Shown: in pieces, positions 43,555 through 56,181 of the stretch | Position numbering within the stretch: position 1 is the first letter of the stretch | Layout: every line of letters starts with the position of its first letter | Source: Dipylidium caninum | Taxonomy: Eukaryota; Platyhelminthes; Cestoda; Cyclophyllidea; Dipylidiidae | Assembly: GCA_017562135.1 (NCBI GenBank) | Contig: QEYB01001208.1 | Coordinates: 434,001-498,000, forward strand | DNA: 64,000 nucleotides | Direction: 5' to 3' | Position numbers and translations under genes: made by a program | Notes under the pieces: generated by a model | The model's input: the letters and a program-made list of their open reading frames with translations, nothing else | What the model was told of the DNA's origin: nothing | Database searches by the model: none

Positions 43555-46500
43555 TTTAGAATGTACCACTACAAAGTAGCGGCAAAACCCCGTAAACAGC
43601 AAACCAAGGTAACACGTAAAGAGTGTATCATAAAATGCTAAAAGATAATTGGTATAAAAGCCATTACCGAGCGAGCCTACTAGCCGCCTATTAAACGGTT
43701 TATAATGAGCTTAACTACGAGGAGTTCAAGAAGGAAAACTGAGATCTGCAACAAAAGTTGTGACAAAATTGAGTAAAAGTTGGAAGAAGGCAAGCTTTAA
43801 AGTGGGAGTATATAAATCGAGGAAGTAAATCTAGTCCCCCAAAGCCACATGTCGCGCTCTCACATAAGAGAAACGTATAAATTCCACGCAAGTAGAGACG
43901 GTAGCACTTTAGGAATATAAACCATACAACTTAGCAGCAATCTAGAGAGGAATGAAGTAAATATCGAAAAGCAATCGGAAAACAGGCAACAACGCACTAC
44001 GGCGGCGACGACGACAGCGCAAGTGAGCGAGAAAGAGTTCGCACACACCGCATTTTTTTTCAAGGTCATCGTAAATTAATAAATCGAAACATATAATCTA
44101 CTACAAATTTCACCTTATGTAGCCATTCTCATACAAACTATATAAAACTAAAAATGAGAGAGCTGACTCAAAAAAAAGAAGGAGGGGACGCGAGCCGATT
44201 TATTCGATTGATTGTTATAATATATATGTAGTCAAAGTAATACGTGGGTAACCTAACTCTTCCCCAAATACGGGATAAATATTTAATCAGATACTAAGTT
44301 TTTCCTGTAATCGAACATCGCTGTTGCTTAAAGTTTTTAATTCTCACTCCGATTAACTTATTAGAAGTAAAAAGTTGTGTCCAAAAAGGTGGGCAAAGGC
44401 CGAGGGTTTTCAATTTTGTGGGAGGAGATTTTTTCTGTCGCATTTTTGTACAAACTATGAAATTATTACTATCCTTACAGTCAAAAGGCTTTTAAATTGG
44501 TCGAATAAACAGCCCTTTCGGGATTTGTTACGCTTATTGTCGCCCATCGTCTGCACCTGAAAGTTAAAAAATCCAACCTACTGTAGTAATTGTGAAAGCA
44601 CCAGGATTCTAATGTTAGAATCTTCCTTCTCTGAGATTAGAGAATGATCTATTTGCCACAGTGATTGCTCCTCACTCCTCCTTATTCTCCCAGTGGATGC
44701 GTAATTGGATTAACCTTATCTCTTACAAATCACTGGCGCAAAGTTGCCTCTTTACGTGGAAAGTACGGGAACCGATGGAGCCTTCCTCTTGCAGACGGAT
44801 AGTTAAATTAAGATATTTGATTACGAGACAAATTAAAAACGGAAAAATTGCACACTTACGTAAAACCGCATGAGGCTTCTGATTAGTCCTATAATTTGTA
44901 AATAGAGAACTTGAAAAGCTTTTTCTAGTCAAGATTTTACTTCTCGTTTCGAACATCTACAGATTAAATTGTGAGCAAAGACATTCCTTTTGGTAATTAA
45001 AAGGAAAATTAGAAAGGACTGCGTGTTCATTAAATTCAAAGGGCCTTTCGTTAATGCTCTGGTCTTGGAACTACTCACTGCCTGGACTGGTTACTCTCGT
45101 GGTCGAAGGTGCTCAATTGAGCAGGACATACTTGATGCAAAGCATGCGTCCGAGAGGAGCAAAAAAACTGGAGACCATAATTAATAAACTAAAGTGCTCG
45201 AATTTATTAAGGCCCAAGGTATTGTTGATGTCGGAGGCGGAGTTAATGCTAGTTAGTCTTGTGGGAGAACTTGGCCATGCCCCTGGACGAGGGTGTGCGA
45301 TGAAGTTGAGTTTAAAGAGATCCACACCTGCCGAGGGTCGTGAGCCCAATCCTTTGGTGAAAGAGAAAGCCCAGGTGCGCAGAGGAAGAGGGGCTGTACT
45401 TTCAAGGTGGTGTCATGCGATATAGGCACGTAAGCGGATTTTCTGGGGGAAAGCGCTCAGATCGATGGGCCTTCCAAATTCCACAAGGAGGTCACATTAG
45501 CAAGCGGGAGGAATGCCATCAACTGCATTTCAAAGGCGATCAGCAAGGGTCTTTTCGACAGGGGGAGAGAGAGCGGCTTCGCCGAATCGAATGGCACCGC
45601 TTGAAGAGAATTAATGCATATCAAGGGGAAATGTCTTACTCCCCTTTCTCATTCCCCCCAACTAGCTTGTGCGCGGAGCTCCCTCCATTTGCTTTTATGG
45701 ACAATTACAGCATGCGTTTATTCGTCGGCACGCGTTTTTGCAAATCCGCGTTGTAATTCACAAACAGCGCAACCAAGCAAATTTGGCAGTGGCCGGACGC
45801 ACCCAAGACTGCCTTTCTGAGCAACAAAATCCCCTCATCTCCGCCAAAAGCATCCTGATTTGCTGTCCTCTTCCGCTGAGACCACTGCTAACTCAAGAAC
45901 CCGGTCTCGCATGGCACAATATACGGGAATAAAGTTTATCACTTAAAACATTCATTAGGATTTGGCTTAAAAGTGAAGAAATGTGGTCCCAGAGGAGGAA
46001 GTGAACTGTGATTTCTTGAAGCAAATTGTTGAAGTTCGAGCAGTTGCAGTGCGCTACTTCACGCTTTCTCCGATCCACCGTCAGAATGGGTGGAGGGCCG
46101 TGAAAACGCTTGTCACCGCACGCTCCAAGCACCTTTTCCTTGAACTGATCGGCGTAATTTACGAAGCGATTGCATGGAGTTGGGGCTGCTCCGGCGGTTT
46201 GCGAGCACCGAGTGCCGTTTCGTGTCACCGGGCAGGACAACATCGTGCGAGTTTCAGCGCTGCGGTATGAGTTTGAAATCGTCCGCGGGGAAAGTGCACT
46301 TCCCTCCAAAGGCCAACGACGGCATGTTTGTGGAAATGTGATGTCACAGGAGGAAACGCTGAGCGCGTGCGCTTCGACCAGGAATGCAGTGGCGGCGCTC
46401 CAACTGGCTGCTGTGGCCACGCCTAACCGTGGCCTTGTGAGCAACACATTCGAGGGTCGACGCCTCGCCCCTACGCTTGTCTGTTTGGCTTCTTCCATGC

Positions 46501-48309
46501 CAAAGCAAGCGTCACCACTCCCCAGTGCACAAATGTGGTCTGCCATGAATATTGCAACCGGAGAGGAAGTCTTTTTTATCATCTGGCGAGTTGGCCCTCG
46601 GTTTTTCTTAACGGGCGGTAAAAGGAGTGCAGCTGAATTGCATAAGCTGATGCACACAGAGGCTTCGAGGGCCCAACCGCCTCCTGGGCGAAACAGCGCT
46701 TTGTTCCTCCCCGCCGGGGGCAACCCGATGCGCCCGCCTCCGGACCGGAAGGTGGCGTGAGTGGCACGTCGACACCTCGCTTCCTGGCTTGAAACGACTC
46801 TTCCCCAGTTATCATATCCTCTCGTTTACTTATTCTGTCAAAAAGCGCGGGAAAATTTGCCTACTTTCCCCACACCCGCCTTTGCCGCATAGTTGCGCGA
46901 GGTAAATAAGTGAGACGTTTGAACCTTCGTCGGGGATGAACGGTGACCTTACCTACGAATCGTAATGTCATCAAAATGTTCATTTTCCTCACTCCCTTTT
47001 CCTTTATGTGGAAGACGAAAATATCTGCACTGGGAGAAAGGCCCATTTTCAACGAAGTGCACGACGGAGACCCGAGGGCGTGGAGGCAGGGGGAGTGGAC
47101 AACTCCGCCGCCGTCTCCGCGGACTGCAATGCTTGCTCCTTTGGGCGGCTCAACTCCACGTTTTCCTGGGGCGAAGAGGATCGACTCGGCAAAGGCGCTC
47201 GCACGGGCCATTTCGTTAGCCCGTTCTTCCGCTTTTGTGATGGTGCAGTTTTTTGCCACTCTGGCTGACGGCCAACATACGCCAACTTTTTTTGCGTACG
47301 AAATGCTTTGATAAGAAATGTCCATGCACGGCGCGAGGCAACAGTCGGAAGTGCGGCAGAGGGCAGACTGGCACACACAGTCTACTCGGGAATATGCGAA
47401 GATGTGCTCAGCAGGAAGTGCAGACTTCCTCTCCCCCGCCCCGACACCTGCGAATTAGCCGAGGAGGGCTGTTTTGAGCGGAATCACCCGAGTTGAGGCA
47501 TGTCTTTAACCACGGAATCTGTTCTGTTATCGCCCGCACGATCGCACTCGGCTGCCGGGATTTATGAGCATAAGCGCGTTTCACGCTGGAGCGGCCATGA
47601 GGTACACAGAAGCACGGAATCACCTCGGAAGGCCGCAAATTCCGCTCGTCCAGTGGGACCAAAGCGGGTCTCCTCGACCTCCTAACTGCGAGCTTCGAGG
47701 CGGGGCCCAACCCGACGTGACCAGCAGGCAACACCGACAGCCGTGGCCGCCGTCACAAGCGGCATTCTGCGTTTCGGTCTGCCCGTAGCCCTCGTAAAGA
47801 CCATTCACTTCAAATGGTGCTTCCGACCGCGAGCTGAGGAGAGGGGAAGAGCAGCCAACCGAACCTTCGGGATTAAAATTGCCGAGAGGAAATATTCCCC
47901 GCTCGCGCCGCTCTCTTTCACAGTCAATCCAACGGCTTTTATGGCTCCCCCAGTGAGGGCTTGAATTTAAGCCTTTCGGAAGTGGCAGGGCAGATGTTAT
48001 CTGAGGGGATGTCCACTTTTGTTTCGCTTTAAACTCGTGCGGTCTGATAAGCACACACGAGACGAGCAGTCGGGTCGGGTGGCTTATTGCCAACTAACCG
48101 CCACGACAAAACATCCCATTTTCCGGTTCATTCGTCCAAAGACACTCAAAAAAATATATATATCTGTGATTCGGGCACATTTTATGCAGGCAAACGCGGC
48201 CGTGGTGAGGGGTGGTTTCCGGTCTGCCCCACCTGGCCTCGGTTGTCCCTCGGGGCGGGGCGGGGGAGGAGCGTGGACTGGCAGCGGCGGGGCAGGAGGT
48301 CGAGGTCGT
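43555..48309. other. Interval between PYCR and LAMP gene, no gene supported
   Basis: From 43.6 to 45.2 kb the sequence is AT-rich with only short frames. From 45.2 to 48.3 kb it is mixed to GC-rich with overlapping long frames, the longest at 45893-46723 minus. None has a domain, signal peptide or consistent splice context. A TATATAA near 43810 has no gene behind it. Confidence 0.45.
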
Positions 48310-51300
48310 CTACTGGAACAGGGGCGAGGGGAGGGTGCCAATCCGAATGCAGATGTAGACCAAAATGACAAGGACCACTCCCACGCAGACGAACACGAGG
48401 ACGCCCTGGAAACCGAACGAGTTGTGCTCCTGGTCGCCGTAGCACGTCACGGCTGGGAAAGGGAAATAAGGAGGCTCATCAACCGCCCAATCGCTTGGGG
48501 ACAGACCAAGACACTCCACAGGAATAACCTTAAGTGGTACGAGGAATAAAGAACAGTATGCGAGTAGGCATATTTGTCTATTCAAGAGTTGAGTTGTTTA
48601 ACTGAGGCACGCCGAGGACGCGAGCGCGAGACACGGTGGTCGGAAGACCGAGCAGTGCTGAGGCAAAGAGCGTCGACAGAAGACGACGATTATTTTCTCT
48701 TAGAGCCGTATCCGCCGCGTCTAAAGTCACTTTTTCTAACTTTGAATTACACAGGTGGCAACTTTGGTGCGGCTGCACAACGAAGATGCACGACGCATCG
48801 ACAGCAGCTTCCCGTCAAAGCCGTCTCTGACCGAGTCGCCTTCGGATGTCATGGGGAGTGCGGTGCGGTGGGGAGCGAAACACGATTTGCGATGCTGTGG
48901 GGCGGCGAGCCCACATCTCTTTCGCACAAAAGTGAGGAGGGCATCGCTGCGGCTTCTGGCACCAGACTCTTCTTGCCGAACGACCAGTGCACTGGCGTCA
49001 CACACGTCACCAACCGCCCTCTTCGCCATTTGTCGCAGATCTGCCTTCATTTGCAACACGTTTTGGTGAAAGAACTTCAATGCGCACAATAAGCACCAGG
49101 CCGTGGCTGGAACGCAATTTCTACTGCCGAGGAGAAGAAACCATGGCGAAAATGTGGTGAATTATTTATGGCGGGGCACAGACTCCTTAGGTAAGTCAAA
49201 ACACGGTGTGGCGTGACGACGGGGAGGGCACATTTTAAGTACGAAAAACTCTCCAATTCCACCCTTAATTCAGGAGATTAGTGTGTAGAAAGAGCCAAGC
49301 GCCACCGAGAACTGTCGCATCGCGGTGATGACAAACACTGTCAGACATGGATTGCGACGTTTTGGTTTCCGATCTCGCGCCTCCCTTCCGCTCGTGCATT
49401 TCGCAATAAACGGGCGCCGTGGCGAGAGAAGGATGAGGAACCAAACCGCGCCACTCTCCCTCTCCTCCCTCTCCCTTTGTCTCCGCGTGTGCGTGTGCGC
49501 GTGTACGTGTTTGGCGTATTTTCCTTAGGGACCTTTAAGCAAGGAGAATAAATCGTACGTCTTATTGCTTCACGACAGTCTCTCGCTGAAATGTGCTACG
49601 AGAGCGGATAGACGAAGTGTGGGTGGCCGGCCGAGGAGTCACGCGTGGAGACGAAGGGTCGCCCTGCGTGCAAGGCAGGAGGCGGATGTGCTGCGCCTCG
49701 TGTCGCCTCTCCCCCGGTTCCCGTCGGGGTGCCTGCCCCAGGTTTGCCTCCGAGGCTCCGAAGGCGTCGTGCATCATCTCGCCGGGCTCTGAGGCCCGTT
49801 GGCGTGCGCAGGGGTGGCCCGGGCAGCCTGCAACGCGTCGCGAGGTGCGGAGAAAAGCGAAAGCCACCAAAACAACTCCATTAAACCTGAAGGTCACGCG
49901 GAGTGACAACTGGGTGGCGGCACTCTCCCCCCCCCCCCCCCTCCGCCCCCACAAATAGCAGATTTATAGGGCGTTGAGTAACTTACACGTATTTAAACAC
50001 GCTGCTTACATTTTTGGCACTCAAATAAAAGAGGCCGAACGTTTATTCTTTGTGGAAGACAAATGGGTCTTTTTTAAACAAACATTGTCCCACGTGGCTG
50101 TTAGCTTGACCGCGTTGACACTGCCTCGTAAAGCGGGCTTCACCCATGGAAACGCCTCGTCCCCATGTCTGCCTCCAAGACCAGTTCAAATGCCTTCTTC
50201 CCTTAATATTTAATGAGTCCATCTGCGCTACACTCTCGGACAGACTAGGCTCTGCTACCTGGGCGAGACAAGTGCTCCAGAGCACCGAGCAGACTCTGAG
50301 CTAGAGGAAAAAGTGGGTGAGTGCGCTGCAAGCGAAAAAAAGTTGGAACTACGAGCCATCGAGCGCAGACCTACCGTAGCCGCTGAAATTAGCCGCCGCT
50401 ATGTCCGGGAAGGCTTGGAATTTTAGGCTGCTCAAACGCAGAGTTGCGTTGGAATTGCGTCCGTAGAGCGTGACGTTCCAACCGGACATGCAGCTGTAGT
50501 AATTTCCCGCTCTAATGAGAGTATCCTGGTAGGGCTCTTTCGCTTGACCTAAAGTGAAGAGGTGAGAGTTGACAGTGACAGTGGCGCCGAGGTCCCAGCC
50601 CTGCGCGAGTCCACCAGCACCGACGTCCTGTCCTGCCGACGGGCGTCGATGCAGCGGCTCGTGGACACTGTCTCAACTACTCGACTCGTGGGAAGGCGCC
50701 TTCGGGGAAGGGGGCACTACGCGGTGTGAAGCAAAGGCAGCAAATCGACCGGCAGCAAGTCACTTGTCATTGGGCCTTTCGCCACTAGGAAGGCGCGAGT
50801 GCTGGCTTACAGACGCATGAAGTGTTGCAGGTCCATTTGCCCGCTTGCGATATCACTTAAGCATTAAGCATTTGCTATAGAAGAAGATTTTGGCAGATTC
50901 CTTTAAGAAAAGTTTGTTAGGTTAGATTAATTGTCTGACGCTTAAGGAAACACTCTCTGTACACACATTCCTCGGGTCTTTTTCTCCCCTGCGGCGAAAA
51001 ACTACGACTTCAGGGAACGTGCAACGCCAGCGCGCCTGCCTAATTGTTAGACGGCGCTGGATGGCCTAACCACTCAGGCGAAAAACCGGATCGGAAGGGG
51101 ACCAAAGGAGACCACGTAGCACGTGGCAGCGGGAGGGTGGCGAAAACTTCAGCCAGTATCAAACGCGACCCTCGGGTTAATGCTGCCAAGCGGGAAAAGG
51201 GGACCAGAAAAGCCGTGAAGGTAGGCGGCAGTCACCGCGCCCCACAAGAAGCGACTTAAAAGAGGCTGAGACGGAAGCAGAACCTAGAGGCTGCTCTCCA

Positions 51301-54300
51301 AGCGTCACAGCAAAGTCTACGAGGGAACGCCAGGCCAAACTCTGGGAGTTTGGCAGCACCGTGCAGTCGTCGGCACAGCCAACTGACCGAGGTGCACTCC
51401 ATCGTTTTACGACGTCTACTTCTGAATAGCCTTTAAAGCAAGGCCAATGAAATGCCCTCTTCACCGGCCTTTAATTACCCCTCGACTGTCGCTGATGAAA
51501 ATTCCTTCCAATTGTATCTGCTCCCTGCAGTGAGAAGGAAGCAACACCCGCCGGGGTCCGAGTGTTCTGTTGGTTAAATACGATGTGTGGCGTAAAAACT
51601 GGTCTTTTAGCAGTAATCGGAGTTATGCCAACCTTGGAAGTCCCTACCGGCTGTCAGTCATAAGCATTTGAAGGTGTAAACCTTCCAAAGCATTTTCAAT
51701 TCATTGCGGAGGGTGAATTCATGGTTTTAAGTGGCAAGAATTGCACGAAATTTGCGTGCATCCTCACCATTGAGACACTCATAATCTGGGAAATAGTAGT
51801 AAATGTCCACGTTTTCCGCTCGTGCTAAAAACTATGAAGGGAGTTGATGTTGGGGGAGAGGGGGGGCCTTGCCAAAAGGAAATCTAAAAAATGACCTGGC
51901 GAAGGTTAACAAAGGTTGTAGCCTTCTCTTCCTCCTCCTCCTCTTGACACTTTTAGCGCATTTTTCAACTTGGTTCAACCTTTATTGTCACATCGTTGAC
52001 TTCCCTGAATCATTAACAAAAGAAAGAGGAAAGGAACGATGAAAGGACAAAAGTGCAAACAGGTCGGGGCAGCTGCAGACGGCATTTGATTGATGCCGAC
52101 CACTCAGACCTCGGGATTGCAGTGCGCAACAACTCCTCTTGTCGTATGCCAAAGCCTGTCCCGCCTATGGAGAACTGCCAACAAGTTTCATGGCGGACAA
52201 TGTTAACAAATCCAGCCTGGCACATGCCCCAGGGCATTGTCGACAAGGATACATGCTGTCAACAGACGTCCTGTGTTGTTACATCGGCGGGGGCTGTGGG
52301 CCAGCCGCAGGGGTGCGGTCTGGCCAGAACCAAAAACATCGGTTTTCCCTCCGCCACAGCCAACCGCCAACGCCAGAGCCGCCTAGGCCTTCCTTCAAAT
52401 TCCCCTTAATGGCTCCGTCGTGTACCACCACAAACGGCTGTCACAGAAATAAACGGCGGTGTACAAAGAGAAGCGTGAGGGAGGCTAAGGAAGGCGGGAT
52501 CCTCCCAGAATAAAACATGGGACAAAGTGGTAACGCAGTAAGGTGGCGAGGACATGCATGAGGGCGGCCAGAATGAGCATTAAGTTTATTAGGCGAGGCG
52601 AAGTCCTCGTAGCGAATAGCACCTTCGCTTGGGCTAAGCCGCTTTAATTAATTAAAAATGTTCTCGTCAGCCGCAACGACTGTCGTCAGGTGTCCAGTGC
52701 CAAAGTGAGCTGCATCATCTGCAATCAGAACAGGCTAATAGCATGGACGCTAATCCCACTTTCAGAGGAAATCCCCTCTCTCAACGCGACACAACGTCTC
52801 CGCTGTCCCTTCGACTTCCGTGCGGGGGGTGGAGGAGGAGGAGGAGAGCGCACTGGTTGGGTGTCGGCATCACCGCAGTTGACGTTGACAGTTGTGTCTG
52901 TTCGTGCATTAATGGGACCTCGTGAATTTTGGGCTCTTTTTCCTATCAAATGGAAATGAACAACGCACACATAGTGCACGGGAAAAAAAGAGCACAGAGA
53001 GGGAAATTCGTCGATTCCTCCTTCGGTAATGCGCAACAGACGAGAGCTCGTCCAGCTGACCTCGCACCAGCTAACTGGTGGGCGTCGTTTCTCCACCTTC
53101 AAACCAACTAGCGCGAAATGCAAGGTACACGTTCCGTTTCATCATGCAATTCGTGGCAGTCTGGCAAGTCAAATCCCGCTTCATACCGACGTAATTCATT
53201 GCAGAGAGGAGGCAGGAGAACCACGCATTACCAGTAAGAACTCAACCTGGAACGCAGAAGTCCGAACAGCAGGCCAAGCGTGTGAAAAAGCAGCCTTTCC
53301 CCTAACCGAAGTCACGCAAATCCGCCCAAGGTCTGTCGTGATGGATTAGGGAAGGCAACAGAACCTCGGGACAGGGCTGCAAAGGGCGCATACAATCACC
53401 TTAAGTCGTATTTTTAATAATTTGGGTGTGAGGGTTCAAGTCAGTTAAATACTCGAACAACACCCGGAAGTTGCTTCCGGACGAGGTGTGTGCGGCTCAG
53501 AAGAGAGGAAAGTGGTTCCGAGTGTTTTAAGCATGTGCGGCTACCGACTCCTGCTCCTCCAGTTTTCGACCACTCCCCTCTGCCCCAGCCCAAGAGCAGA
53601 GGCCTTCCTGCGTATTTTGAGGAAAGGCAACTGGAACGCACCCCTTTCGCAGAATGAGTGCTCTGATAGGTCAGATATGTCATGATCTAAAAATGAACTC
53701 TATTTAAGTCACAGCAGAGGCGACAACATCTCGTTTTTCGAGAAATTTATAGACTTAGCCATTTGGCCCAGTTCCCGATCAGGATACTGCCTTTCACATC
53801 ACCATTTAATGCTTTTTGAGGCCTGTTTTAAAATAGAAATGCTCGGACAAAACTCACTTCCTCGCTTCAGTAGCTTTAAATAGGCGACCCTACACGTCAT
53901 TAGGCATGCTACAAATCCTGCAAACGTCATCACTTTGAATAATCCTCAAGCTAGTTTTGCGAGATCGGCGCAGCTAACAGAAGTCCAACGAGAATCCCTT
54001 TCCTACACAACCCTAAATGCATGCGAAGTGAACAATTTCAAAAGCCCAAAGCATCTGAACAGGAGTGGTACATCTTATAAATTGGGGCAGGAGAAAAATT
54101 GACAATAGTTAAAATCACTTTTTGTGAAGTTACTAGTCCGGACTACAACAAGACTTTGTTAAAAGGTCGGCCTGGGTTCCGTGGCACAGCAAAGCTAACA
54201 GGAGATCACAGCAGCTGGGCTCTTGGCGATCAAATGACAGCCACTAGACTGCATTTGGGTCTACAGATGAAAGTCCCGGGCAGAGAAGTCACTCAGAGCA

Positions 54301-56181
54301 GCAACTGGCCAGCCTGTGTGAGCCCCACGGTGGAGGTATTGGGCCTTCAAGTAGTGCTGGACTCACGCCTTAGTTCTCATCCAACACACGTGACAGTGAC
54401 TTTCAAGCTAACGCCCAATGGAAACGTAAGTACTGAACCATTAACGTCCGGTAATAGCCTGACATTGCGGCAACGAAAAGCACTTTCTAGCACGACCAAG
54501 TACTTTTGAGGGAGATGAAGAAATGTATAAGAGAACTAAATAAACATGCAACGCATTGGCTAAACCGTGAAAAATATTATTTGGTTAAGGCGTCAAGTAG
54601 TAGGGCTAGGTGGGGCTTAGAAGGGCAGGCGAACGCGGAGATCTTCAAAAGCCGTTAAATTTAAGAGGGCACAACATGTATCTCGTCTCATGATACGCTC
54701 ATGTAGCGTTCGCACGAGAAATAGTTGGCAAGAAGAGGCATTATTGCATGGCGTGGAATAACTTTTATCAGGCCTATAAGTGAAGAGTGAAATAAATATT
54801 CGCCAGAAGTGAATCAATATCAATAGGAACCCAGGAAAAAAACATATATCATAGTGTCCGTCACTGAAAACTAATGAATATGGATACACCCATTAAATCA
54901 ACTAATTTTATCGTAGTTAAGTCCCCTAACTCGACCCCGAGTTCCCCGACCGGTGCAAAGAGCATGTTAACAACCACTTCCTCGCAGACGCATTTTTGCC
55001 TCCAACTTTCGTATTGGTTTCTGCCCACATACAAAAACACTCTACTTCGTTAAACATCGGTGAATTCTTCGACCACTAACATCATTTATAACTGAAGCAT
55101 GAACTAAGGGCAGTCCATACAGTGAAGTGTGAACCTTTACTAACAGGAGCTGATGAATAATAGTTATTTTCTTTAAAACACAAAGACCGAAGATTACTTA
55201 TACTTTGTGTACAACCCTGAGAAAGTATCCATAAGAGGAAACCCGAAGACGGTGCAGGAAGCGGATTACATAATGTACTTTCAAATATTCGTCTGGAATA
55301 CAGCATTACTGTATGTTACTTTAAGGGAAACCTAATGAGGATAAATGTCAGGTAAGGGATTGCACCTAAAATACCACTCTACAAACATGAACTAATTGGC
55401 TGTTAAAAAAATGGATAGCAAAACTTCTATGATGAGTAACTAAGCCAAATACTGTTCAAAGACCAAAAAAACTGACTTGAATAACATACAAAATTGAATG
55501 TCTTTTAACAAAATAGGGCTGCAAATTTCCAAAAATTCGAGTAGGATATCAGGGTGAAATAGCGCAATCAGTGAAGTACTGGCAACAACCAAGTTTAAGT
55601 TACAAATAACTTCGTTCGCTATGACAAATTAAACTATTGCACACATGACATTACAAGCTCGTAAGGAATCTACAATAGAAGAATCATATTGGAAAAATTG
55701 ATCTTTAAAAACAAACCTGGCAATGAAGTAACGTTAGCATGAAATATTTCCCCTGTGACCTCATTAAATACTGATAAATTTGTAAGGGAATAAGTGCCAT
55801 GCAAAAGATATTCTTCTGCTCCAACCGTGTTAAATCCTTGCCCAAACATTTCCATAAAGGGTTCTGGCGTAAAAAGCCAAAACCAGTGAATTATATATTC
55901 TTGCTGAAGACGTATATCTATAAAACTTCCATTCCGAAGACTGCAACCACCACTTCCACTATGTGCAAAATCAAGTCCAAAGGAAGTTGTCTAAGCAAAT
56001 TTAGAGTCAAGTAACATACTTCGTGGTTCCTCGTTATTGAAAGGGAAGAATTTGAAGAAATTTCAATGACTACGCAAGGAGTATCCGCAGAGTCCATATA
56101 TTCGTAATGCAATAAATGTGGTTCGCCCTTGTAAATTGGTACAAGCATGCATTGTATAACAATAACAATCAGTGATAACAT
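48310..56181 (-). CDS. Single-domain LAMP-family membrane glycoprotein
   Basis: Four exons (56020-56181, 55717-55990, 50375-50548, 48310-48452) splice in frame to 250 residues. LAMP proteins are heavily glycosylated type I proteins of the lysosomal membrane. An N-terminal signal peptide (about 1-18) leads into one LAMP luminal domain. Four cysteines are placed as in the family (C36, C70, C165, C207), and GNYYSC followed by LSSLKFQAF matches the conserved GxSYxC...QAF region. Seven N-glycosylation sequons (NSS, NGS, NLS, NVT twice, NAT, NFS) are present. One TM helix (about 218-239) ends the domain. The tail is only 11 residues (RIGTLPSPLFQ) and lacks the family's GYxxPhi lysosomal signal. Introns are 29 nt, 5.2 kb and 1.9 kb. 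The size resembles CD68/LAMP5-type one-domain members rather than two-domain LAMP1/2. Confidence 0.85.
49926..49942. repeat. Poly-C homopolymer
   Basis: An uninterrupted run of about 16 C in the GC-rich intron 3 of the LAMP gene. Such runs are prone to length error in assembly. Confidence 0.8.
50549..55716. other. 5.2-kb intron 2 of the LAMP gene
   Basis: Bounded by donor GTTTGT and acceptor cttcactttag on the minus strand. The protein reads continuously across it, so no exon is missing. Inside are an inverted tRNA-like A-box copy (51060-51082) and + strand frames at 52053-52409 and 54099-54509 without domains. Confidence 0.6.
51060..51082 (-). repeat. tRNA-like A-box, second copy
   Basis: On the minus strand this reads GCCTGAGTGGTTAGG then CCATC, matching 39263-39290 over a 15-base core. 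No cloverleaf or good B-box is seen. Together the two copies suggest a tRNA-derived repeat. Confidence 0.3.
55991..56019 (-). other. 29-nt intron of the LAMP gene
   Basis: Starts GTATGT and ends TTGCTTAG. Removal is required: its length is not a multiple of three, and only the spliced frame gives the second cysteine and the rest of the LAMP domain. Confidence 0.8.

Noticed and set aside
45893..46723. 276-codon minus-strand frame
   Set aside because: No signal peptide, domain or repeated pattern; a + strand frame of similar length overlaps it. It ends near the HMG/PYCR-unrelated intergenic AT transition without a poly(A) signal.
48310..48585. 91-codon minus-strand frame with apparent signal peptide and TM helix
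   Set aside because: The N-terminal hydrophobic part is intron 3 of the LAMP gene read through the acceptor tttcccag. Only the part after 48452 is coding; the spliced model restores the fourth LAMP cysteine in frame.
54099..54509. 136-codon + strand frame in LAMP intron 2
   Set aside because: No known domain or conserved motif. It may be part of a dispersed repeat, but no second copy was seen in the window.
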